From: a virus
DNA: 26,244 bases
Virus record (IMG/VR): IMGVR_UViG_3300037635_001002
Coordinates: 1 to 26,244 of that record
Direction: 5' to 3' (one strand)
Positions 1 to 6,380 of this stretch are shown here, in pieces; positions within the stretch are counted from its first letter, which is position 1, and each line of letters starts with the position of its first letter. The position numbers and the translations under genes are program-made. The notes beneath the pieces were generated by a model. That model was not told the DNA's origin. It saw nothing but the letters and a program-made list of their open reading frames with translations, and did not search any database.

Positions 1-716
1 GCAGTAGCATAGTCTGTTGAATCAAATGCTTTAACTTGTGCTAGGTTAGTAACCTCACTGTCCATCAGCGCACCAGCAGCAGTTACGTTAGTACCATCTG
101 TTACGTCAGCAGCAGTCTCGATACCTGCTAACTTAGTTTCTTCAGCAGTTGTGTAGGATGCAGTGGTAGCATCAAGTACAGCAGAGTGTGCTTGTACGTC
201 AGAGCCTATAGCTAAACCAAGATTAGTTCTCGATGTTGTTGCACTTGCTACGTCATTTAAGTTATTAGCAGCTTGTAGTCCACCACTACCTGTTGTAATG
301 GTTTGCCATGCAGACCCTGTGTAGGTCATCATGACTTCAGTAGTAGTATTAAAATATAACGCACCAGTAGTTAACGCACCACCATCATTATCTACTGTAG
401 GATCAGATGACTTAGCACCTAAGTACCTGTCATCAAAATCATCATAAGAAGCTGCAGCAGCAGTAGCAGAACTAGCAGCAGCCGTTGCAGAAGATGCAGA
501 CGCTGTAGCAGAACTTGCAGATGCTGTAGCAGATGTTGCAGAATTACTTGCAGATGTTGAAGATGCTGTTGCTGAGTTATCAGCAGAAGTGGCTGAAGAG
601 GCAGCAGCATTAGCAGATGTAGTGGCTTCAGCAGCTTTAGCCGTGGCTACACTAGCTTGATTAGCTGCGTCTGTTGTTGCATCTCCTGACCCTCCAGCCC
701 CTCTATATATAGCCAT
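1..716 (-). CDS. Tail fibre protein, N-terminal part (cut by left edge)
   Basis: The frame opens at ATG 716-714 and stays open to the window edge, giving 238 codons with the C-terminus missing. The start is MAIYRGAGGSGDA. Residues 20-90 are almost only Ala, Ser and Thr in short repeats such as SSATASA, as in trimeric fibre shafts. A module around residues 92-138 (DDFDDRYLGAKSSDPTVDND, then ALYFNTT and YTGSAW) is common in marine phage fibres. It should be a receptor-binding or fibre-shaft protein of the virion. The gene follows pqqA by 9 nt and its likely ribosome site (AAGTAAGG) overlaps the pqqA stop. The start was chosen because the Ala/Ser-rich frame begins there. No exact fibre class can be named without the missing tip domain. 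Confidence 0.8.
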   Translation of the reverse strand, partial: MAIYRGAGGSGDATTDAANQASVATAKAAEATTSANAAASSATSADNSATASSTSASNSATSATASASSATASASSATAAASSATAAAASYDDFDDRYLGAKSSDPTVDNDGGALTTGALYFNTTTEVMMTYTGSAWQTITTGSGGLQAANNLNDVASATTSRTNLGLAIGSDVQAHSAVLDATTASYTTAEETKLAGIETAADVTDGTNVTAAGALMDSEVTNLAQVKAFDSTDYAT

Positions 717-725
717 TATACGCCC

Positions 726-797
726 TTACTTAGTTGCAATGTACATCGTGACTTCAAAACCAAATCTTATCTCAGTGTATTCAGGTTTAGTCCACAT
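726..797 (-). CDS. pqqA: PqqA-like PQQ precursor peptide
   Basis: This 23-codon gene begins [13 protein letters not shown] and continues [10 protein letters not shown]. Known PqqA peptides (for example from Klebsiella) are also about 23 residues, begin MWxKP and carry the crosslinked pair Glu15 and Tyr19 in a GxEVTxY context. Here Glu is residue 15 and Tyr is residue 19. In the known pathway PqqD presents PqqA to the radical-SAM enzyme PqqE, which joins this Glu and Tyr to make pyrroloquinoline quinone, cofactor of periplasmic dehydrogenases. A Shine-Dalgarno AAAGGA lies 6 nt before the ATG. The start overlaps the end of the 31-residue ORF by 11 nt, and the tail fibre follows 9 nt later. No pqqB-E genes are visible, so any function depends on host enzymes. 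The motif and length match are strong; activity is inferred. Confidence 0.85.
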   Translation of the reverse strand: MWTKPEYTEIRFGFEVTMYIATK

Positions 798-882
798 AAT
801 GTTTCCTTTGTCGTAGTTTAAGTAGTTGTTGTTTCTTGTGATTGTCTAGCTCACGCTTACGGCAGAAGTCTTGCCAAGTCAT
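787..882 (-). CDS. Small basic peptide of 31 residues, coupled to pqqA
   Basis: The frame begins [12 protein letters not shown] and ends RQRKHYVD, with many Lys, Arg and Gln residues and no membrane segment. It has one of the strongest ribosome sites in the window (AGGAGGG at 893-887, 4 nt before the ATG). Its stop lies inside the start of pqqA (11-nt overlap), the usual layout for translational coupling. I do not recognise the family. It may be a real peptide, or mainly a device that delivers ribosomes to pqqA. Confidence 0.6.
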   Translation of the reverse strand: MTWQDFCRKRELDNHKKQQLLKLRQRKHYVD

Positions 883-906
883 AACACCCTCCTATAAAGA
901 AAGATG

Positions 907-947
907 CGTTCCTTCGGTTTCCCTACTTCCGTCCGTTAGGATGAACG
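907..947 (-). other. Possible structured 5' leader between capsid terminator and the pqqA genes
   Basis: Read on the minus strand, CGTTC (947-943) can pair with GAACG (911-907). Inside it CCTA (940-937) can pair with TAGG (925-922), and a CGG in that loop (935-933 or 931-929) can pair with CCG (917-915), a pseudoknot-like arrangement. It lies after the capsid terminator and 14 nt before the AGGAGGG ribosome site. The stems are short, so this may be chance. Confidence 0.3.
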
Positions 948-953
948 ACAATG

Positions 954-986
954 ATAAAACTCCCTAGACCTTGTGAGTCTAGGGAG
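954..986 (-). terminator. Rho-independent terminator after the major capsid gene
   Basis: A perfect 10-bp stem (CTCCCTAGAC at 960-969 with GTCTAGGGAG at 977-986) encloses a 7-nt loop. On the minus strand it is followed by TTTTAT. It starts 13 nt after the capsid stop codon, the normal place for a terminator limiting read-through from this highly expressed gene. The pqqA and fibre genes beyond it need read-through or their own promoter, and I saw no convincing promoter. Confidence 0.85.
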
Positions 987-998
987 ATACCTACTTAA

Positions 999-1931
999 TT
1001 AAGCAGGAACAGCTAGAGCAACAGCAGAACTGTCACGTAACTCAGCTACACCGTAAAGCATATCTGTCGTGAACAATGTTGCAAGCCATTCTTGCTTGTA
1101 CTGGGTCTGTGAACGTACACCCATCTGCTCAGCAAGACAGAAAGCATCTTTATGAGCCATGAGACAAATACGGTCAGCACCAGAGTTACCAGCACCTGAG
1201 TCAGCGTTGGTTGTCACAAAGGCTTTAACACCATAGAGATCACCAATTTGACCATTACGGATCGTGTTGTTTGATCCCTGCTCACCAACAAAAGACTCAG
1301 AACTGAATCTGTCAATACCCATCAAGGTATTTCTTGTTGTAGGTGGAACGATCAATAAACGATCTGTCATTGGTACGTCAGCATCATCAAGTCTTTGGAT
1401 CGAACGTCTTACACCAGCATCAGCCAATGCAGCAGCATTAGAAGAAGTAGAGTTGTAGACGGTAGTTCCGTTAGAACCGATAAATGCGTTAGTCGTAGTA
1501 GCTGCTGTAGAGTACGCAGTACCTGAACCAGCAGTACGACCTAGCTGAATCAAGTCAGTATCAACTTGTTTAGCAATAGCAAAACCAGCGTCATCAGTGT
1601 AGAACTTTCGTAGAGAGCTAAGAGCTTGTGTCTCAACAATGTCCTCAATGAAACGTGAGTATTCGTAGTGCTTGTTGATGTTGACCAGAATCTCGTTCTC
1701 AGTTGCAGCAATAAGCGTTACCTGAGTTGATGCTGCCTTTGCAGACGCTGCACCACGAGTTGGTTTAGGAATGTGAAGCACATCACCTTTTTTGCCTTTA
1801 AAAGACATCTTGGAGAACAAGTTAGCAGCGACAAGATTAGCCTTGTAAGCTGCAACAATCTCATCACTCCAAATCTCAGGGATGAACTTCGCTGCGGTAG
1901 TGGTTGTTACATTATTAGTACCTAGTGCCAT
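999..1931 (-). CDS. Major capsid protein
   Basis: This 310-residue protein should build the icosahedral shell. It begins MALGTNNVTTTTAAKFIPEI, the N-terminal pattern (…IPEIW…) seen in HK97-fold coat proteins of podovirus-like marine phages and cyanophages. Residues about 30-65 hold the LFSKMSFKGKKGDVLHIPKP stretch and about 90-130 the HYEYSRFIEDIV helix region expected of such coats. The ATG is preceded by AAAAGGAAATAAGA. The scaffold gene is directly upstream and a strong hairpin terminator directly downstream, the usual head-gene order. The length fits coat proteins of about 300-350 residues. Assignment rests on motif memory and context; the exact coat subfamily is not certain. Confidence 0.88.
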   Translation of the reverse strand: MALGTNNVTTTTAAKFIPEIWSDEIVAAYKANLVAANLFSKMSFKGKKGDVLHIPKPTRGAASAKAASTQVTLIAATENEILVNINKHYEYSRFIEDIVETQALSSLRKFYTDDAGFAIAKQVDTDLIQLGRTAGSGTAYSTAATTTNAFIGSNGTTVYNSTSSNAAALADAGVRRSIQRLDDADVPMTDRLLIVPPTTRNTLMGIDRFSSESFVGEQGSNNTIRNGQIGDLYGVKAFVTTNADSGAGNSGADRICLMAHKDAFCLAEQMGVRSQTQYKQEWLATLFTTDMLYGVAELRDSSAVALAVPA

Positions 1932-1949
1932 TTCTTATTTCCTTTTCAT

Positions 1950-2777
1950 TTAATAGACTCTTCCTTCCTCATAAGCGAGAAGGATTTCATCTGCGTTAGC
2001 ATAGTATTTTTGTGGATCTCTTATAAGTAGTTCTTGAAAGGCTTTACGACTATATTTTTTCTTAGAACCCATTGAAGAAGAACCTGTATCAACAGTGGCA
2101 GCTTTTAAAGACTTAACTCTGGACTCTTGAGAGTCAGGAGTAATTTGTTGCTGTGGTTCTGAATTACTTTTAACATTTGAAATAGCCTTCCAAGTGCTAA
2201 TAAGTTCAGAAGCAGCTTCTAAATCATAACCTTCGTTAGCTTGTTTATGTAGTTTTTGTCTGATTGAAGACTTGTTCACCCAGTCAACAAACTGACCGTC
2301 ATTAACAACATCTTTAAAATCAGGAAACTTTTGTTGTAACTGTTGTAAAGCAGACTGAGCTTTTACTATCATAGCTGCTTCTTGTGCATCTTTGATAGCT
2401 GGATGATTATTAATACGGTCATCCACTGCTACAGTAGGTTCTTTAAAAAATGTATCGTTAGGATCTTCATAAACTACAGGCTGGTCTGTTGCTTTGTTTT
2501 TAAGAAGTTCACGTTTTGTCATTTCATCAAAAAACTTACGATGCTCACCAACTTCTCTGGCTTGCTTTCCTATAAGTTTCTCAGACTCTTGGTGCATTTT
2601 GACAATATCTTCTAAAGACTTACCTCGATACTTCTCAGGTAATTCAGGTTGTTCTTGAACAGCTTCTTGTTGCTCTTCAGGAGCCTGTGCTTCTACTTTT
2701 TCTTCTTTAGTTTCTTCACCTATCTCATCAGGTGTAAAATCAAGATTTTGTTGTAACGGATCTTCAAACTTAGCCAT
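1950..2777 (-). CDS. Capsid scaffold / assembly protein
   Basis: This 275-residue, strongly charged protein is rich in Glu, Gln and Lys. Its first 50 residues are acidic and disordered-looking (EETKEEKVEAQAPEEQQEAV), followed by PEKYRGKSLEDIVKMHQESE near residue 50, a motif common in scaffold proteins of marine podovirus-like phages. The C-terminus is basic (SKKKYSRKAFQELL) and could bind the coat protein. Scaffolds guide procapsid assembly and leave the shell before or during DNA packaging. It sits 18 nt upstream of the major capsid gene. The ATG at 2777-2775 is preceded by CAGGAG with about 9 nt spacing. Confidence 0.82.
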   Translation of the reverse strand: MAKFEDPLQQNLDFTPDEIGEETKEEKVEAQAPEEQQEAVQEQPELPEKYRGKSLEDIVKMHQESEKLIGKQAREVGEHRKFFDEMTKRELLKNKATDQPVVYEDPNDTFFKEPTVAVDDRINNHPAIKDAQEAAMIVKAQSALQQLQQKFPDFKDVVNDGQFVDWVNKSSIRQKLHKQANEGYDLEAASELISTWKAISNVKSNSEPQQQITPDSQESRVKSLKAATVDTGSSSMGSKKKYSRKAFQELLIRDPQKYYANADEILLAYEEGRVY

Positions 2778-2802
2778 ATATAAAAACTCCTGTCACTATG
2801 TG

Positions 2803-2808
2803 ATTATA
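2803..2808 (-). promoter_or_regulatory. Candidate -10 element before scaffold and capsid genes
   Basis: The minus strand holds a perfect TATAAT about 25 nt upstream of the scaffold start, in a short AT-rich gap. No good -35 hexamer lies 16-18 nt upstream, so this is a weak candidate for a promoter that boosts capsid expression. Confidence 0.35.
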
Positions 2809-2833
2809 GGATATAAAAAATGCCACTGGACGC

Positions 2834-3067
2834 TCAGCCTCTGCGTTTTTCAGCGACTCTTGTTGCTTCTTCATGTTTTCTAGCCCAAGCATCGGCTGCT
2901 GTAGGAAAATCACCAGTGATTCCTTCAAGCGCGATACGAGGTGCTGAGATAATACGAAGTGCCATTAGTTGACAAACAGGACACTCAACAGCGTTTACCT
3001 TGTCATCAACATAACTCTCTGTGGTGTGATTTTCAGCACACCTAAATTCAAACATTCTCTTACTCAT
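2834..3067 (-). CDS. Small zinc-ribbon protein, FmdB-like
   Basis: This 77-residue protein begins MSKRMFEFRCAENHTTE and has Cys10, His14 and the pair CPVC at residues 29-32. This resembles the single zinc ribbon of FmdB-type regulatory proteins, which are often found in phage head-gene clusters. The rest is a basic tail (RKHEEATRVAEKRRG) that could bind nucleic acid. It overlaps the previous gene by 8 nt and lies upstream of the scaffold gene in the same operon. The role in phages of this type is not established; zinc binding is inferred from the four ligands. Confidence 0.65.
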   Translation of the reverse strand: MSKRMFEFRCAENHTTESYVDDKVNAVECPVCQLMALRIISAPRIALEGITGDFPTAADAWARKHEEATRVAEKRRG

Positions 3068-3293
3068 TGTTCAGTTGCTCCCACGCTTCCTCAGAAAGTT
3101 TCTTGAGAGTTCTGATCCAATGCAAAACATCTAACTGACCTTTACGAAAGTGCAACTCCTCTAGGCTTTGTGTAGCCATCAAGTTGTTTCTCTCTTCAAT
3201 CATCGTTTCAACATCTGTCAACAAATCTGTGTAGCCTTTTGTTCCCATCATGTTGAAGCGTTCTTCGTAATACTCTTGGAGTTCTTTATCCAA
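3060..3293 (-). CDS. Small helical protein of the head-gene operon, function unknown
   Basis: This 77-residue protein (MDKELQEYYEERFNMMG…) is charged and probably all helix, with no membrane segment. It is the first gene after the late promoter at 3347-3375. The start is TTG at 3293-3291 with AGGAG about 8 nt upstream. That ribosome site can fold into a small hairpin (AGGA, loop GAAC, TCCT) just before the start, which might limit translation. The position between portal and scaffold, as far as the inserted cassette allows, suggests a head or connector accessory. I do not recognise the family. Confidence 0.65.
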   Translation of the reverse strand: MDKELQEYYEERFNMMGTKGYTDLLTDVETMIEERNNLMATQSLEELHFRKGQLDVLHWIRTLKKLSEEAWEQLNNE

Positions 3294-3312
3294 TAGGAGT
3301 TCTCCTGTAAAT

Positions 3313-3337
3313 GTAAATAAGAATCATTCCTATTTAC
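3313..3337. promoter_or_regulatory. Fur-box-like 25-bp palindrome at a late promoter
   Basis: The site has arms GTAAATA and TATTTAC around the core GAATCATTC, with 11 of 12 base pairs symmetric. It is nearly the same as two palindromes at 8882-8906 and 8911-8935. The pattern AAT-x-AGAAT-x-ATTC resembles known bacterial Fur boxes. It begins a few nt after the predicted start of transcription of the late promoter, so a bound protein would block the polymerase. Which protein binds is inferred. Confidence 0.6.
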
Positions 3338-3346
3338 TTGAGGCTT

Positions 3347-3375
3347 ATCCTACCACAAATAGAACGGTTTGTCTT
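3347..3375 (-). promoter_or_regulatory. Late promoter for the head-gene operon
   Basis: On the minus strand AAGACA (3375-3370) and TAGGAT (3352-3347) are 17 nt apart, and TGG directly before the -10 makes it an extended -10 type. The predicted transcript starts near 3340, just before the Fur-like palindrome. The same TGSTAGGATA string occurs upstream of the small terminase. Confidence 0.5.
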
Positions 3376-3444
3376 AATTATTTGCTTATATAACTTTTTA
3401 TTATAAAAAATCGTATTTATATAACAAAATAATTGTACAAAGTG

Positions 3445-3473
3445 TTTACTTTTGTGAAATTAATTTTTAAAAT
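3445..3473 (+). promoter_or_regulatory. Sigma70-type promoter of the inserted plus-strand cassette
   Basis: TTTACT at 3445-3450 and TAAAAT at 3468-3473 are separated by exactly 17 nt in a very AT-rich stretch. Transcription would begin near 3480, about 30 nt before the ATG of the first cassette gene. Confidence 0.6.
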
Positions 3474-3509
3474 AGATTCAACACTTAAAAAACAACAAGG
3501 AGATTCAAA

Positions 3510-3809
3510 ATGAAATTAATTTCAACACGACATTTCGGAAACAACTCAATGCGTTTTGCTTTGGTAGGAAAGAGAGGAAGGAAGTGGACTAAAGTAGTTG
3601 TCGTTACCTCTCCCATCAGAGTCGTAAAAGTAGATAACAAGATTGCCGACAAGTTTGAAGAAGTTGTTAAGGGCGATCCTAGACTCGGAACAAAACCTAA
3701 AGCTGGTAACCCAGTCACTAGAATGAAGCAAGACATCAGAGAGCTGGCAGCTTGGACTTACAAAGAAGGATTGCCAAAAACATTAACCAACTTCTTGAAA
3801 GGGGAGTAA
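3510..3809 (+). CDS. Basic protein of 99 residues, function unknown
   Basis: The protein begins MKLISTRHFGNNSMRF and is rich in Lys, Arg and Val, with no Cys or membrane segment. A beta-rich first half (WTKVVVVTSPIRVVKV) precedes a helical C-terminus. The ATG follows AAGGAGATTCAAA and lies downstream of a good sigma70-type promoter at 3445-3473. It is the first gene of a plus-strand cassette set between minus-strand head genes, so it is probably expressed separately from them. The basic charge would suit nucleic-acid binding, but I recognise no family. Confidence 0.65.
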   Translation: MKLISTRHFGNNSMRFALVGKRGRKWTKVVVVTSPIRVVKVDNKIADKFEEVVKGDPRLGTKPKAGNPVTRMKQDIRELAAWTYKEGLPKTLTNFLKGE

Positions 3810-3813
3810 TAAA

Positions 3814-4248
3814 ATGAAAGTATCAAAAGAAGCAATGGCGTGGTACAAAAAAGCCGATCAAGTATGGACAAGCGTTGGTGAAACCTCGCACGATAACGTA
3901 TCGTGGAACGAAGATCGTATTTGTTTTAAGACAGCTTCAAGCGCAGCAAAAGCAATGTGGAAATCTGAATTTCCTAAACAAAGATTTCCTTATAAAATTA
4001 TTAAGGTAAAAGGCAAAAGATATAACTGGGTTCGTGGAGGTGTGTTATCAATCAACACTCAAAGAAACTGGGCAGCTTTTGTTCATGACTTTGGTCATTG
4101 GATGGGAATAAAACATCAACGTAGAAACAAAAACTGGAAAACGCATCACTGTGCGGAACACGCAATCATGGAGTGGAAACTATCCAGAATGATTGTTGAT
4201 AAAGGTTACATTGACAAGTCAAAAGAACAATTAAGAAAAGAGGCGTAA
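3814..4248 (+). CDS. Protein with metzincin-like HDxxHxxGxxH motif
   Basis: This 144-residue protein carries HDFGHWMGIKH at residues 91-101. This matches the metzincin zinc-peptidase signature HExxHxxGxxH at every fixed position except Asp in place of the catalytic Glu. More possible ligands follow (His111, His112, Cys113, Glu115, His116). The three histidines His91, His95 and His101 could bind zinc; with Asp92 the protease activity may be lowered, altered or absent. There is no signal peptide, so it would act in the cytoplasm. The ATG follows GGGGAG. It is the middle gene of a plus-strand cassette with its own promoter and terminator. The family is not one I can name, and the protease assignment is inference from one motif. 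Confidence 0.65.
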   Translation: MKVSKEAMAWYKKADQVWTSVGETSHDNVSWNEDRICFKTASSAAKAMWKSEFPKQRFPYKIIKVKGKRYNWVRGGVLSINTQRNWAAFVHDFGHWMGIKHQRRNKNWKTHHCAEHAIMEWKLSRMIVDKGYIDKSKEQLRKEA

Positions 4249-4250
4249 GA

Positions 4251-4331
4251 GTGAGAATATTATTAGAAGCAGTTTTATTCAGCTACGGATCTTTTTACGT
4301 CATCTGGCATCTGCTTGCTTTTATGTTTTAA
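4251..4331 (+). CDS. Hydrophobic membrane peptide of 26 residues
   Basis: The frame starts at GTG 4251, two nt after the stop of the metzincin-motif gene, and reads MRILLEAVLFSYGSFYVIWH followed by LLAFMF. Almost the whole peptide could form one membrane helix. A site AAGAGGCG lies about 5 nt upstream. It ends 3 nt before the terminator hairpin. Such peptides can be holin-like or membrane-active, but nothing specific can be assigned. Confidence 0.5.
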   Translation: MRILLEAVLFSYGSFYVIWHLLAFMF

Positions 4332-4334
4332 GAA

Positions 4335-4350
4335 AGGGGCGTAAGCCCCT
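4335..4350. terminator. Bidirectional terminator between convergent genes
   Basis: AGGGGC (4335-4340), loop GTAA, and GCCCCT (4345-4350) form a perfect 6-bp GC-rich stem. It is flanked by CTCTTTATTG on the plus side and TTTCTT on the minus side. It lies between the end of the plus-strand cassette (4331) and the end of the portal gene (4355), so it can serve both. Confidence 0.7.
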
Positions 4351-4354
4351 CTCT

Positions 4355-6379
4355 TTATTGCGTCATCCTTTTCTCTTGCATTTGCTTATCGACTATCCTC
4401 TCTTTTGATTCAATATCTTTTTCTTTAATCATCAGATCAGCAATCTTAGCTCTCTTCTCAAACTCTTCAGTATCCTCATCTTTAATGTTAGCTGATAGGT
4501 TTCTAATCATGTCAGTCTTAACCTTGTCCTCCATCAGAGAAGCCTCAACCATGATCTTCTGAGCATTGGCTTGTGCCTCTTGAGCATCAGCCATAGACTC
4601 TTGCGCTCTGGCTTGCAGTTCAGCAGTCTGAGCAGCAAGGTATTGGAGTTGCGCTTGCTGTGCTTGCATCTGCATTTCCTGAGCTTGTGGATTAGGCTGA
4701 GACATCTGATCTAACTGAGCTACTAGCTGCTCTCTGTTTAACAACCCAGAGGTAGACACGATGCTCTTGAGAATGACAGGAACTATAGGAGACTTTGGTC
4801 CTAGTGTTTGTAACAGACCAATCAACTGTTGCTGCTCATGCTCTCTAGCTAAAGCACCAATAGAAGACATCGTAGTAAACTTGAAGTCTTTCATCGGATA
4901 GCGTTCTGGGTCAAACTGCATATAACGATACGCAACCTTCTTGACCATCGGTATGATGAAGTCATCCTGAAACGATGCCATCGCCACCTTGTTCTTTTTA
5001 ACGATAGCAGACATGGCTAAAGACATTCCCATTCCGTTGTTCTGTCCTCCTCCTGCTGCACTCTTGACCAACTCTGCAGAGTCTAGTGTGCCTGTAGCTT
5101 GTAGCAGCATTGCCTCAAAACCTTTTGCTGTTTCATAATTTGAAGCATCTGTAGATCCGAACTTGAACGGTTGTAAGATTTCTGAAGGATTGCCGTTAGT
5201 CAGTATGTTTTTACCAGCTCTGACTTCAAACTTCATACCTCTCGGTAATCTTGTAGCATCGATACCCATCATAGGTGCAGTGGTCAGGGCTAAAGAGTCC
5301 ATATGACTGCGTAGCTGGGCATCGACAGCTTTTTGCATATTGTACGCCTTCTCTACTGTTCCAACTCCGTAGAACAGCTTAGGACGCACTTCAGGTCTAT
5401 AAATGACGATTGGACGGTCTTCCATCATGTATGGAGAGCGTTCTGCCTTCAAAAGTTTAGAATCATTGGCAATAACTATGACAGCCTCGACTAAATCAGC
5501 CATTTCAGCAGCTTCATCGTCATCTGGGAACAATTCTTCTGCTTTTTGCTCTACTTCACCTGAAGATTCTAATAAATCTCTTGGAACTAGCCCATAATAC
5601 CGAATTACCTTAACTTTATCGTCTTGATACTCAGTTGCTTCAAGTTTAGACGGTTCTATGTCATCATCTTCATAATATGGTTCGATATCTACCTTTTTAT
5701 AGACTCCAGAAGCCATTCCACGCACTATTTGATGATAGCTAATGTATTCTTCAACAGCTACACCTAAAGATTCATCAATTGAGTCAGCATTTGGGTCTAC
5801 TAAGAGATTACGAGGGTGAACAGGCTTAACTTTGACTGTTATCTTCTCTCTTTCGGTGACTCCTACCTCTGCCATGCCTTGTTCTGGCATTTCTTGGGTA
5901 GTAGGGATACGTTCTAGCTCTGTTTGAACTAAAACTTCCCCTACACCTGTTCCATACAGCTCTGCTAGTTTAACAATCGATGATACGTTGTTGATGTAAG
6001 CATTGTTATGCGTGTCTTCTAGTAAGAGAGACTGCATAAGCTCAACATCTGCACTATCTTGATCTAATCCATCATCACTTATTTCAAACAGTTTTCCGGA
6101 TCCAGCAAAGCCTTCCATAGTTTCCGCAACCCTGTTATCAACAGCTTGACGGGTAGCAGGACTAATGATTTTACTACGCTCACTGTCCCTAGTACGATCT
6201 TCCGCAGCCCAAACTCCATAATATATCCTTTCATATTCATCCCACTTGGTTTCATAATTAGAGTCTCTCCAGTCTCTCCACTTGTCACAGTGGTCAACTA
6301 CGAAAGACACCAGCTCTTTCTCACTTTGTGTTTCAGGTGCTTCTTCTTCCATGAAATCTGTGTTGTAGTTTTCAGCCAT
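4355..6379 (-). CDS. Portal protein
   Basis: At 674 residues this matches the size of podovirus-type portal proteins, which form the 12-fold ring through which DNA enters and leaves the head. It begins MAENYNTDFMEEEAPETQSE and has the WDEYERIYYGVW and SPATRQAVDNRVAETMEGF stretches typical of portals from marine podovirus-like phages. The central part contains NPSEILQPF and GTLDSAELV. The last 120 residues are a Gln/Ala-rich coiled coil (QAQEMQMQAQQAQLQYLAAQ), likely the barrel region. The gene lies 1 nt downstream of the large terminase. The call rests on size, position and recognised sequence style. Confidence 0.88.
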   Translation of the reverse strand: MAENYNTDFMEEEAPETQSEKELVSFVVDHCDKWRDWRDSNYETKWDEYERIYYGVWAAEDRTRDSERSKIISPATRQAVDNRVAETMEGFAGSGKLFEISDDGLDQDSADVELMQSLLLEDTHNNAYINNVSSIVKLAELYGTGVGEVLVQTELERIPTTQEMPEQGMAEVGVTEREKITVKVKPVHPRNLLVDPNADSIDESLGVAVEEYISYHQIVRGMASGVYKKVDIEPYYEDDDIEPSKLEATEYQDDKVKVIRYYGLVPRDLLESSGEVEQKAEELFPDDDEAAEMADLVEAVIVIANDSKLLKAERSPYMMEDRPIVIYRPEVRPKLFYGVGTVEKAYNMQKAVDAQLRSHMDSLALTTAPMMGIDATRLPRGMKFEVRAGKNILTNGNPSEILQPFKFGSTDASNYETAKGFEAMLLQATGTLDSAELVKSAAGGGQNNGMGMSLAMSAIVKKNKVAMASFQDDFIIPMVKKVAYRYMQFDPERYPMKDFKFTTMSSIGALAREHEQQQLIGLLQTLGPKSPIVPVILKSIVSTSGLLNREQLVAQLDQMSQPNPQAQEMQMQAQQAQLQYLAAQTAELQARAQESMADAQEAQANAQKIMVEASLMEDKVKTDMIRNLSANIKDEDTEEFEKRAKIADLMIKEKDIESKERIVDKQMQEKRMTQ

Positions 6380-6380
6380 A

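Noticed and set aside
419-610. Leucine/glutamine-rich open frame antiparallel or out of frame with the tail fibre
   Set aside because: It is the shadow of the Ala/Ser repeat codons of the fibre gene.
2816-2835. T run after the small zinc-ribbon gene on the minus strand
   Set aside because: No stem longer than three base pairs precedes the T run, so I do not call a terminator.
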